Positions 48,050 to 59,360 of a stretch of DNA of 64,000 nt are shown one piece after another. The translations under genes were made by a program, and so were the position numbers. Each line of letters begins with the position of its first letter. Positions within the stretch are counted from its first letter, which is position 1. The notes under the pieces were generated by a model, which was not told the origin of the DNA, ran no database searches, and saw nothing but the letters and a program-made list of their open reading frames with translations. This stretch comes from Cycas panzhihuaensis (taxonomy: Eukaryota; Cycadophyta): contig CM041465.1 of the NCBI GenBank assembly GCA_023213395.1, positions 229,469,741 through 229,533,740 of the forward strand, written 5' to 3'.

Positions 48050-48596
48050 TGTTAAACCTTATCTTTACATGTTAAGCCTATGTACTTTATTTTTCATGTA
48101 ATATTTGTACTTTTGTACTTTAAGGGTGACTTATCACTTAAGTGATAAAGTGCACACCAACATTCTTTCCTAGTGACGCAACATTGTCACTAAAGGGTCA
48201 AATGGACCCCCATGCACTTTTGCTCACATGAAAGCCCTAAAAGGACACATGTCCTACATGCAAGGCATGTACCTTGGATGTTTGACACTTGTCAAACATC
48301 CAATGCCTTAGGTCTCTCCTTTCACTCTATATTGAGACTTTCCTCATTGTTCTCATATAGAGTTGGAGTTGTATTGTTATGCTTCCAGTTTGCTAATCAA
48401 ATTGTTATTCATTTGGAGGTTGGACCAATTTTGATCCTCATCTTTGGTATCATTTTCTTGCTCTTTTTCTTCATGCTTGATCTTGCTCATACCTGATCTT
48501 ATAGTTTCATTCTTGTCTAGCTTATTAGCTTTCTAGAACTAGAGTGAACCTAACTTCTAGATCTTGGGATTGTAAGGCCATTAGGCCATTTTCACA
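48050..48596 (+). repeat. Copia-1b 5' LTR
   Basis: 547 bp, TGTTAAACC to TTTTCACA, with the perfect 30-nt palindrome at 48274-48303 (14-nt arms, 2-nt spacer). Confidence 0.95.
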
Positions 48597-48598
48597 TT

Positions 48599-48610
48599 TG
48601 GTATTAGAGC
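48599..48610 (+). other. Copia-1b primer-binding site
   Basis: TGGTATTAGAGC, one mismatch from TGGTATCAGAGC, the complement of the plant initiator-Met tRNA 3' end, located two bases after the LTR. It primes minus-strand DNA synthesis. Confidence 0.85.
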
Positions 48611-51129
48611 TAGACGAGACTAGTTCCCTCTATTCTGATTTTTCTGCTCAAGGAGATTCAAAGCAGGTTTACAAACCCTTAGTGACGACCTTCACTCTCC
48701 GAAGGCGATCCAAGGTTTATTGAGACCTATTTTCTTCAAGTTCAAGCTTCTAGAGTAGTGTTAAAAGCTAGAGCAAGGCTACTTTTAGATCTAAATTTAT
48801 TTATTTTTTTCAGACCTCTATTAAGGGTGCAACACTCAATTTTTTTTCAAAAAATAGTGTTTTTTCTTTAATTTTTTCTTTAAGAAAAATTTATTTTTTT
48901 AGAGATAAGAGGTAGATCTGAGATATTAGATCACTTTGTTATTGCGAATCAGTTTTGTAAGCATTTTTTGAAGTTCATAACTGTTTTGCAATTAATTTGT
49001 ATCAGTTGTTCCTCAAATCTGGGCAAGTTTACTCACATTTTTTGTGATTTTTTCACTAAATTCTGCATTTTCTAGCTTGTTCTTCTCGTGAATCAGGGTG
49101 TTGAGCTATTTTGCAGTTGATTTTTGCCTCTTAGATAGAAAACACTTGAAGTCTAAGGCTCTTTGTAGGCTGTGATTTAGTTCTAGTCATTTTTTAGCCC
49201 TCAAACCCAAAGAAGAAGCTCAAAATCTCTGGTGCAGATCTGTTTCTACTCTTAATTACTGGTGCAGTCCAAGATTTGGAGTTTGCACTGACTCTGCACC
49301 ATTATGCAACCCTGCAGTGGGTCCCACAAGTCCACATGGTGGTCCAAAGTTGCCGTACAGCTGCGCAACTACACAGTTGGCCGTGCGCCTCACTTAAGTC
49401 GTGTTCAATTCATATTCTCTGTACAAGCCATAGAATTACTTCAAAATTGAGACAGCTACTGCGCCCCTCCACAAAAAGTTTGAAGTCGATCGAATCATCC
49501 TACGTTGAGATATCACGCTCTGCGTGATCACAGAATCGCACGACCCGCGCCGTCATTTTTCCGAATCCTTTTTTTTCAAAAAATTTCGTTTGGAACTTTA
49601 AGTTTATAACATTGGGTTATGTTATTTAGAATATTCTTATGAATATTCTCTTTTCTTATAAACTTTTTAACTCAAAGTTTATTTATTAAGTAATCAAAAT
49701 CACTTTTAAAGCTAAATTTAAGCTTTTTCATCACTTTCAAGCATTTTAACACTTAGTCTTTTTTGGCTCTTGTGTTAAAAAGACTAATTTATGTAATTTC
49801 TAGTGTTATTTACATCAAAAATGAGAATTTTTTCATCATTTTAAGCATTTTTCACTCAAGGCACATTGCATGGTGACCTAATGCTTAAAACTTTATACGG
49901 AAAAATTCACCTTTTTTTTTTCATTTTTAAAGTCAAAAAATCTTCATTGATACTTAGTAACTTCATTAAAATTTGATACTAAGTCATTCACTCTTCTTTG
50001 AAGATTAAAAAATACTTGTTTTAAGTACTTATTAAGGCTCCCTGTGTGGTGTCCTTATTGCTCAAAGTCTCAGAAAAATTGAATTTCAACTTTTGTTTTT
50101 TAGGCATTTCAAGCTTTATTTAACACTTATTTCATGTTTACAAGTGTTAAAAAGTCTTGTTGAAAGTGATTTTAAAGTGTTGATACTTTGTCAAAGTGAT
50201 ATTTATCACTATTTCAACACTCTTTTTAAGGCACCTTACATGGTGACCCATTTCCCTTAGTCACAAAAAGGGCTCAAAAACACTTTTTACTTAATAAAAT
50301 CACTTCATTTGTTGATCGTTGGGACTATTTTAAAGTCCCAACATTTGGTGCTTGGTGTCCTTATTTGGCAAGTGGTCTTCTTCTCTTCAGTCTTGAGCAT
50401 TAAAAGGAACCCACTTGTACTTTCATCACAAGTTTTTTGCTTTCCTTCATTGAGTACTTAGCATTCTTTTAAGTGCTTACTTTCTCAAAACTTATTGTAC
50501 TCAAGCATATTTTACTTGGATTTGTATAGCACTCTCACTTCATTAAGTGCTCTTTGTAACAACACTTTTAAGTGTTCATTTGATGTACTAGATTGCTTCT
50601 CTTGAAGCCTCTTTCATTGTAAGTTTAATCAAGCACCTTTCATAAGTATATCATCCAAGTAAAATAAATCCTAAGTCCACTTTAATCTTCTAAAAAGTGA
50701 CTTTAAAATCTTGCTGGAGAGGCCCGAAAAAGATTCAAACCTTGCCCCTGAAATAACCTTAAGCTTGGTGCATTCCCTAGGGAACCAACCGACTGTACGG
50801 TCAGTGCACGATAATTAAGGTTGCTTGAGGGAAAGGAGGTTCAAAAAGGGTGTTATTGGGCCTGTGAATCCCAGGGAAAGCATGGTACGTCCATGCAGAT
50901 CAACCCTACCTACTTTGTCCTAGATTTAACTTGGCTAACTATTGGATCTCCTCTATAGATCAGGGTTGGACCAACTCTTTAGCCTAGTCCTCCACCCCTC
51001 ATCATTTCATTAAGTTGATGGATCTTCTAATAAGATCAGAACTGTTGGTTTCGTTAGAAGGTGGAACTTAAGCAACGAAAGCTTTGAGTCTCCAAGTTAT
51101 CTGCTAGCTTCAAGCCTTACAACTTTAAC
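48611..51129 (+). other. Copia-1b leader with repeated motif
   Basis: A 2.5-kb non-coding leader. It carries three copies of a roughly 22-bp motif of the type AAGGCACCTTACATGGTGAC at 49860, 50035 and 50229. A weaker GGTGCTTGGTGTCC lies near 50347. A related motif lies in the Copia-1a leader. No ORF is recognised. Confidence 0.75.
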
Positions 51130-54100
51130 ATGGCTACAATTAATATGCTCAATGCATGTACCATCAGATTAACAGGACAAGACAACTATCAAGAATGGAA
51201 AAGGATCACTCAAAATCTCTTGATAATGAATGAGTTTTGGGGTTATGTTTCGAGAAGAATACCTCGACCTGTACCTGTTATCAATGATGATGTAACTCTT
51301 CCTCTTGATGATGCTCTAGTTGTTGCTTGGGAATCCAAAGATGAAATTGCTTTGACATTCTTACATATGGTTATTGATGTTAATGTAGATCAAAATATAG
51401 TATGTGCAAAAACTTCCAAGGAAGCATGGGACATTTTGTCCTCTTTGTATGAAAGGCGAGATGAAGCTCGCATATTGATGGTAAAAGCCAAGTTGTATTC
51501 TGTAAAATTTGCTAAGCCTATGTCGGCTTTCCTTTCCTCCATCAAAGAGGTATGTAATGAATTGAATACACTAGGTAGTCCTGCCACTAGAGATGAGCTT
51601 ATAACAACAATTGTTAAAGTTTTGCCTAAGGACTACAATGGTTTTATTTCTTCCACCACACGAAATGGTTCACTGAAATGAATGACATTTAATGAACTTG
51701 AAAGTTTGTTGCTTCAAGAGGAGCAAATCTACACCAAGGACAATGATGATGAACCATCCACATCAAGCGCATTCACGGCCAAATCAAAGGCCAAGTGGAA
51801 TCCCAAACTTGCACTTTCAAAGCAGTTTGGGAACATAAACATTGGTTTCTCAAAGACCAATGTTGTTTGTCATTATTATGGCAAAGTTGGCCATATAGCA
51901 CCTGATTGTAGGAAGAAGCAAGCAGATCTACAACACACACGACAAAAGCAGCAACAACCATGTCAACAAAGTCAGAGACAGCAACAACCACGGCAGCAAT
52001 TCCAACAACAACAGCAACAACAACCCCCTCGACCAAATCGAGGTGCCTATCAAGGAGGTCAAAGAGGAAGGGGGGGTTTTAGAGGTGGCAATCAACGCCA
52101 CCTCAATCAGTTTGCAAATGAGGACAAACTATTTTGTGCTTATCATTCATCCAAGGTTGATCAAACTTGGATCATTGACTTTGGAGCTACACAACACATG
52201 ACTGGAAGTGAAGAACTCCTTTGCGACATAAAGGAAGGAAAAGGTCAATCAGTGACCTTCAGCAACAATGAATGTGTCAAGATTTCTGGCATTAGCACAA
52301 TCGCTCCATTTCATTCTCCTTCCAATCCTTCCTCTTCAGTTCCCAATGTCAATGCCTATTTTATACCTTCCATGGAGAAGAGCTTGCTATTTGTTAGCAA
52401 ATTGGACAAGCAACAAATGAGCATTTTGTTCAAGAATGGAAAATGTGTAATAAGTGACAAAAATGACCAGGTAGTAGTTGTTGGATATGAGGATCATGGC
52501 CTCTACAAATTGGATGCTAATAACATAATACTTGATTCTGCTTACTCTGGGTCCATTGTCACTCAAACTTTGTCCAAGATGCAACTTTGGCATCAACGTC
52601 CAGGCCATTTGAGCTTAGACAATCTTAAGCAGATGGTGACCAAAAATATAGTACATGGACTTCCAAAGATATATGGCACAAAATGTCTTTGTGAAGCATG
52701 CATAATGGGGACACAACATCGCTTGCCTTTCCCTAAAGGCAAAGCTTGGCGCGCATCATATCCTTTGTAGTTGGTACACTCAGATTTGTGTGGACCTATG
52801 TCCATCGCATCCTTTGGAGGAGCTTTGTACTACATCTCCTTCATTGACAACTTCTCCCATAAAGTCTGGGTTTACTTCATCAAGCATAAATCTGAAGCAT
52901 TTCAAAAGTTTAAAGAATTCAAGCTTGAAGTGGAGAACGAGTCTGGCCAATCCATCAAAACACTAAGGGCAGACAATGGAGGTGAATTTACTTCAAACGA
53001 ATTCACCCAATTTTGCAAGGATAATGGCATTCGGAGACAACTTACTATTCCTCACACTCCTCAAAAAAATGGAGTCTCTGAAAGAATGAATAGAACTTTG
53101 GCTAACAAAGCCAAAGCAATGATGCATGCAAGAGGACTCATTCGAGCTTACTGGGCAGAGGCATTCCACATAGCTGCCTATGTGGCAAATCGAAGTCCAA
53201 CAACAACAGTCACTGACATCACACTAGAGGAGGCATGGTCTGGCAAAAAACCAATTGTTAGCCATTTGAGGACTTTTGGGTGCACTGATTATATGCACAT
53301 CCCCGATTAGCAAAGAACAAAATTAGACAAGCATAGTCTAAAATGTATCTTTGTAGGTTATGCCATTCATAACAAATCCTACAAGTTGTATGATCCCATT
53401 GGAAAGAAATTGCATCTCTCAAGAGATGTAATCTTTGCTAAAGAAGACCATAAGGAGTTGCATACAACATCCATACAACCCCCCGTTGACAAAGGCAAAA
53501 TGATTGTTGAGGCCTTCCTTCCCTCTCAATCTTCAACTCCATGTACATCATCTGCACCTGCTGGACCGTCCACATCATCAGACTTAGCTCCACTTGATCC
53601 TAGCACATCTTCTGTTGATCAACCACTTAGACCAGAAGATCTTGAGGTTCAAGTCACATCAATTCAAAAGTTACCAAAATGGTATGCCCAAACAGTACAG
53701 GACAGCCACATCATTGAAGGAAAGCGTCCATCAAAATATAGGCAGCAAAACAATTTTGCACTTATGACTGAAGTGCTATGTGTTGATGAGCCTTCCACCT
53801 TTGAGAAGGCTTCTAAAAATGAAAAGTGGAAGGCTGCCATGGATGAAGAAATCCATTCTATTGAAAAGAATGGTACTTGGGATTTGGTCGAATTGCCTAA
53901 ACACAAACAGGCAATCAGCTGCAAATGGGTCTACAAGACCAAATTCCATTCTGATGGTACACTTAAGTGCCAAAAGGCCCGCCTTATGGCAAAAGGATTC
54001 AAACAAAAGGAAGACATAGACTACGAGGAGACTTTTGTACCAATAGCTAATATGAATACCATCATACTCATCTTGGCCTTAGCAGTTCAATGTAAATGGC

Positions 54101-55338
54101 CAGTTTTTCAAATGGATGTTGAGAGCACCTTTCTCAATAGCGATCTTCAGGAGGAGGTATACCTGGAGCAACCTCCCAGTTATAAGGTACAAGGCAAGGA
54201 GCATTTAGTTTGTAGCCTAAAAAAAGCATTGTATGTCTTGAAACAGGCTCCAAGAGCATGGTACTCAAAGATTAATGATTACTTTTTGAGACATGGGTTT
54301 CATTGATCTACCTCAGATCCTAACTTATACATCAAAGATGGGAAAGACCATGCCATCTTCATTGTCTTGTATGTAGATGACTTAGTGATCACTAGTAATG
54401 ACACTAAGATGATACAGATTCTCCAAGATGACTTGAAGAGGAGTTTTGAGATGACAGATCTTGGACTTCTCCATTATTGCTTAGGCTTTGAGGTATGGCA
54501 ACAGCCAGGCTATATCTTCATCTCCCAAGCCAAATATTCTTGGGACATTTTGCAACGGTTCAGGATGCACGACTGCAAATCAGCGCCTACACCCATGGAG
54601 AATGGCACAAAGCTTACTCTTAATGAGGAAGCTAAACCTGTAGATCCCATTCTTTATTGGCAGTTGATTGGTAGCCTCATTTATCTCACCAACACTCGAC
54701 CGGATATTTCATTTGCAGTTGGGATTTGTTCTCGATACATGTCTCAACCCAATCAAAAACATTGGAATGCAGCTAAACACATACTCAAATACATCAAAGG
54801 CACATTGCAGCATGGCTTTGAGTATGCACATGACGAAAACTTCACTCTGGAAGGGTTTTGATATTCTGATTGGGCAGATTGCCAGGATAGCAGGAGATCA
54901 ACCTCGGGATACTGTTTTACCCTTGGTTCAGCAGTTGTTTCGTGGAGTTGCATGAAGCAACCCAATGTTACCTTGTCCTCCACCGAAGCCGAATACAAAG
55001 TTGCAGTCAGCGCAACTTGTGAAGCTATCTGGCTATGACGGATTCTTGGGGAACTTGGACTTGAGCAGGATCATCCCACCAGGATTTATTACGACAATCA
55101 AAGTGTGCTCAAACTGGCCAAGAATCCTGTCTCTCATGCAATGACCAAACATATTGAGGTTCATCATCACTTCATTAGAGAGCATGTGCAAAGTGGTGAG
55201 ATCAACCTTCAGTATAGACCAACAGAATAGCAGATAGCAGATATCTTTATCAAGCCACCTGGTAGAGAAAAATTTGTAAAATTTAGAGACGGTCTAGGGG
55301 TCCAACTTAACATTGTAAACAGTAAGGGGGGGTGTTAA
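51130..55338 (+). pseudogene. Copia-1b gag-pol, one frame with seven stops
   Basis: From ATG 51130 to a TAA that overlaps the 3' LTR start (TGT TAA, 55333-55338), 1,403 codons in one frame. Stops: 51679, 52768, 53308, 54304, 54859, 55036, 55228. In order: gag; a zinc knuckle at 51868 with the second Cys changed to Tyr; Gln- and Pro-rich linker; protease with DFGAT in place of DSGA (52177); pre-integrase WHQRPGHLSLDN; integrase DD35E triad at 52783, 52972 and 53080; RT with YVDD at 54370; and RNase H with STEAEY near 54985. In copia elements this polyprotein provides particle, protease, integrase and RT/RNase H activities. Confidence 0.95.
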
Positions 55339-55883
55339 ACCTTATGTTTACATGTTAAGCCTATGTACTTTATTTTTCATGTAATATTTGTACTTTTGTA
55401 CTTTAGGGGTGACTTATCACTTAAGTGATAAAGTGCACACCCACATTCTTTCCTAGTGACACAACATTGTCACTAAAGGATCAAATGGACCCCCATGCAC
55501 TTTTGCTCACTTGAGAGCCCTAAAAGGACACATGTCTTACATGCAAGGCATGTACCTTGGATGTTTGACACTTGTCAAACATCTAATGCCTTAGGTCTCT
55601 CCTTTCACTCTATATATTGAGACCTTTCCTCATTGTTCTCATATAGAGTTGGAGCTGTATTGTTTTGCTGTCAGTTTGCTAATCAAACAGTTATTCATTT
55701 GGAGGTTGGACCAATTCCAACTCCTCATCTTTGGTATCATTTTCTTGCTCTTTCTCTTCATGCTTGATCTTGCTCATATTTGATCTTATAGTTTCATTCT
55801 TGTCTAGCTTATTTGCTTTCTAGAACTAGAGTGAACCTAGCTTCTAGATCTTGGGATTGTAAAGCCATTAGGCCATTTTCACA
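55333..55883 (+). repeat. Copia-1b 3' LTR
   Basis: 551 bp. It retains the palindrome at 55557-55586 with a single mismatch. Confidence 0.95.
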
Positions 55884-55888
55884 AAGGG

Positions 55889-56871
55889 TAAATAGATTAA
55901 TACACCGTGTGATTGGTGTATATATTAATACGTTGTGAATATTATACGCAAATTTAGCAAATGTATAAAGGATGGCAAATATTTAAAAACACTATATTTG
56001 AAAATGATTAGAAATATAATTAAGAATGGCGTAAGTTATTAATCAAATGATATGATATGATATATGAGATGATGTTTAATAATTAATATATATAAGTCCA
56101 ATGGTGTGGATTAACACGCAATGCGAGTATATATAATATACGACTGCATCATTGCGTCAACGTTTGATTGATATATGTGGACTGTAGAACATGGAGGAGA
56201 GGCATGAATAGCGAAAATGGAATTTGGGATGTGAACAATAACACAGAATTTAGCGTGTGAACAACGAAGAAGTGATGACGACGCAGACCAGAGAGAACAA
56301 TCAAACAATCGAACCACAAGGGAGAATGATGAGCAAAACAGAACGAAGATGGAATGAGCAATATGATGATGATGACTAAGATGCAGAGGTAGCAGTCACC
56401 CCAGAGCAAAAGACGATGACACAGAATGCCAGGAATCAGGCCACTGGAAGTCTGAGTGGAAACGAAGGACGACTAGGGATAGACGGGTGAAGGCTAGGGA
56501 ACGGACTGCAAGGGATCGAGATGCAACTTGTAACTATGTAAGTACTGTAGATTACTATGCAGCTGAGTAATTGGACTACCACGAGTTGACGAAGACTGCG
56601 AACAGTTGGCTAAAAAGAAATGCGTTTATTGTTGCCAGATATCCATAGAGTAGCGCCTATAGCATGTTGTTCAGATAGGATAGTATCCACAATGTCTCTT
56701 GGCTTGTTTTAGGTTGTCTTTGTTCATCCGATAGGGATGCCAACTTAGTCAAATATATCCAAGCCTTGAACAAAATGGAAATATGTAGATGAGAGTTGTA
56801 GATATGAATCTATGGAAGAATTATTGATGAATGATGGCTTATAGTGGGTGATGATCAAAGGCCAGAAAAGA
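55889..56871 (-). other. BRCT carrier, 5' interior of unknown origin
   Basis: About 1 kb between the primer site and the Copia-1b insertion. Minus-strand open frames (for example 56409-56149) show no recognised domain. The half nearest 55889 is AT-rich. It could be leader sequence or captured host promoter/UTR. Confidence 0.5.
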
Positions 56872-56886
56872 GGCTCTGATACCAAT

Positions 56887-57136
56887 TGTTATGGACCTTT
56901 TCTGTAACCGGAGCTCAATCACCAGATTCCAAAGAGCACACGTGAGCAAGAGAGCAATTGAATAGATAAATAGTCAAAAGACCATATATTTGATTGATAA
57001 AAGATGAACGATATACAATACATTGGAAGCCTTATTTATAGGTGCATAATAGGCCCCTTTAATAAAAGGTCACAACTCTTCAGAAGATGCCTTCTTATTA
57101 ATAATAATTGATTAACCATTAAGAAGGTTCATAACA
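56887..57136 (-). repeat. BRCT carrier 5' LTR
   Basis: 250 bp, with the Met-tRNA primer site on its internal side (56872-56884). Confidence 0.9.
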
Positions 57137-57141
57137 ACATC

Positions 57142-58883
57142 ATATTCACCTAGCTCTTCATCTGCATCGGGTCTCTCTACATCTCCATCAATTCCTTCAA
57201 AAGAGTTTCAACTAGAGGTCACCTCCAAACAACTACCAAAATGGTATTTGTAGGCAATGGCATCTGTTCCATTGCCTCCTCAAGTATCAAAGAGGGAATC
57301 CACCAATTTTGCTCTAATGGTACGTGTTATCTGCTCTTGAACCTTCCACTTTTGAGGAGATAGTCACAGACCAAAAGTGTCAGGTTGCAATGAATGAGGA
57401 AATGGACCCTATTCTTCAAAATGATACTTGGGAGTTGGTTGAGTTGCCAGAAAGAAAGAAGCCAATTGATTGTTGTTGGCTCTATAAGACTAAATTTGAT
57501 GCAGACGGCTCCATTCAGTGCCACAAAGCATGCTTCGTAGCCAAAGGTTTCAAACAGATTGAGGGCATTAACTATGATGAAACATTTGCCCTAGTTGCCA
57601 ACATGACCTCAGTACAACTTGTTTTGGCACTTGCAACAAAACAGCAGTGGTCTGCTTACCAAATGGATGTTAAAAGCACCGTTTTGAATGGCAATTTACA
57701 AGAAGAAGTATATTTGAGGAAACTTCCTAGCTATGTTGTTCATGGAAAAGAACACTTAGTCTGCAAACTGAAGAAGGCTCTGTATGGCCTCAAACAATTG
57801 CCTCGAGCATGATATGCAAAGATTGATAAATATTTTATAAAGCATAGACTCATTCACTCATTCTTGAATCCCAATTTATATATCAAGATCTGAGACAACT
57901 TAATTACTCTGGTCATCCTCTATGTTGACGAGTTGTTGATTACATGCAATGACACAAAATGGATTGCATATCTCCAAAGGGAGCTAAATAGTAGTTTTGA
58001 GATGACTAACCTCAGGTTGCTACATTATTTTCTTTGCAAGGAGGTCTAGCCGCAACCAAGTTGCATCTTCCTTTCATAGTCCAAATATGTAGGGGAGATA
58101 TTATAGAAATTCAAGATGGAGGATTGTAAGCCTTCGCCAACCCCAATGGAGACTGAACTCAAGTTGGACATTGATAAGCATAGAAATCCTATTGATCCCA
58201 CCTTATATAGACAGGTTGTAGGGAGTCTGATCTACTTGACTCATACTCACCTAGACATATCTTACGCAGTTGGGATTTGCTCCAAGTAATTGACACAACC
58301 CAAGGTTTCTCAACGAAATGTAGCCAAGCGAATTTTGAGGTACCTTTGTGGGCCACTATAATTTGGCATTGACTACTACCAGGTGGACAATCCTTCTTTG
58401 GCAGACTACACAAATGCAAATTGGGTTGGATGCCGAGATAGTAAAAAATCAAACTCAAAATATTGTTTTAACCTGGGTTCAACAACTCTTTCCTAGAGTT
58501 GCAAGAAGCAACTGAATGTTACCTTGTCATCCATAGAAGTAGAATATAATGCTGCAGTCAGTGTAGCTATAGAAGCTATCTAGTTTAGAAGGATTCTTGC
58601 CGAGCTTGGTCTTGAACATATACAGGCTATTCCACTCTTCTGTAACAACCAAAGCATCCTGAAGATGACAAATAATCCAATTTTCCATGCAACGACAAAG
58701 CATATTGAAGTGCACCATCACTTTATTAAGGAACATGTTCAAGATGGTGAGATTGACAATGTCTACATGCCAACCGATGAACAAGTTGTAAATATCTTCA
58801 CCAAAGCACTTGGTAGAGACAAACTTGAGTAGTTTCGACATCACCTCAGTGTTCAAATTAATGAATTCATCATTAAGGGAAAG
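57142..58883 (+). pseudogene. Copia-3 RT and RNase H, degraded
   Basis: The plus-strand continuation of Copia-3 pol: PSTFEEIVTD and WELVELPERKKPIDC (57350-57480), AYQMDVKSTVLNGNLQEEVY, ALYGLKQLPRA, then a catalytic box reading YVDE (57921-57932) in place of YVDD. After that come [17 protein letters not shown], the RNase H entry SSIEVEYNAAVS (about 58530) and HIEVHHHFIKEHVQDGEI. The reading frame is open over 57324-57812, then broken by stops. It ends next to the polypurine tract and right LTR. Confidence 0.88.
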
Positions 58884-59355
58884 TGATAGAATTAATGATT
58901 TATTCATTAATTTATCTTAATGTACTTTCTAATTGTAATGTAAATGTAAGTTGCTTTAGTAACTCAATGTTATAAAGTGCAAATGCACCTTAAGTTGTAA
59001 CTTGAAGCCATGAATTCTAGTTGAGGGCCTAAAAGCCCACTTTCACCAATGTGAGCACGAGTGACACTTGGTCACCATGCAAACAATCTCTCATGCATGT
59101 GTGCCACTTGTCCTCCATACACGACCACTATAACTTTAATATATAGAGGACCTCTCTTGGCAATTGTACAATGGATTGTTGAGACGGTTTATGCTGTGTA
59201 AGCTTTGTTTATACTAATGAAAGGCTATTTTGGAATTTGAACATAATTTCTGCCCCTCCAAGTTTTCATGCTTTGGTCATGCTAATGTGATTCTGGCTAT
59301 CTATTTTTAATGATTTAGATTCTAGCAGTGAAAATAGCTAATCTATTTTCTTTCA
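58884..59355 (+). repeat. Copia-3 3' LTR
   Basis: 472 bp, preceded by AAGGGAAAG polypurine and followed by the CATAT duplication. Confidence 0.9.
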
Positions 59356-59360
59356 CATAT

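Larger units (their letters stand above)
48050..55883 (+). mobile_element. Copia-1b: full-length Ty1/copia retrotransposon
   Basis: A 7.8-kb element with LTRs 48050-48596 (547 bp) and 55333-55883 (551 bp), differing at about 24 positions plus small indels (about 4-5%). A perfect target duplication AAGGG lies at 48045-48049 and 55884-55888. Primer site TGGTATTAGAGC is at 48599-48610. The polypurine AAGGGGGGG directly abuts the right LTR. A complete-length gag-pol frame (51130-55338) carries seven premature stops and no frameshift. It is the same family as Copia-1a and is inserted in the BRCT carrier. Confidence 0.95.
45381..57136 (-). mobile_element. Non-autonomous LTR element carrying a BRCT gene copy
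   Basis: Two 250-bp LTRs (45381-45630 and 56887-57136) start TGTTA and end TAACA, differing at about 27 positions by eye (about 11%), mostly transitions. Target duplication GCATC (45376-45380) and ACATC (57137-57141) match at 4 of 5. The primer-site complement GGCTCTGATACCA is at 56872-56884. Minus polypurine AAAAGGGAGGAAT abuts the left LTR. Excluding the nested Copia-1b, the interior is about 3.4 kb without recognisable gag, protease, RT or integrase. It carries a tandem-BRCT pseudogene (45734-47386) in element orientation, so it is best read as a host-gene-capturing, trans-mobilised element. It interrupts Copia-3. Confidence 0.87.
41073..59355 (+). mobile_element. Copia-3: Ty1/copia element hosting nest 2
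   Basis: LTRs 41073-41528 (456 bp) and 58884-59355 (472 bp) start TGATAGAATT and end in TCTCA/TTTCA. A perfect target duplication CATAT lies at 41068-41072 and 59356-59360. Primer site TGGTATTAGACC begins at 41531. Polypurine AAGGGAAAG abuts the right LTR. Gag-pol on the plus strand is split in two by the BRCT-carrying element at 45381-57136. Without inserts it is about 6.5 kb. Confidence 0.92.

Noticed and set aside
51773-52036. An 87-codon minus-strand valine-rich frame
   Set aside because: It is a shadow of the Gln-rich linker of Copia-1b gag on the other strand.
56149-56409. A hydrophobic 86-codon ORF possibly encoding a membrane protein or envelope-like product
   Set aside because: Short, overlapped by another frame, no signal or family motif; composition is typical of T-rich non-coding DNA.
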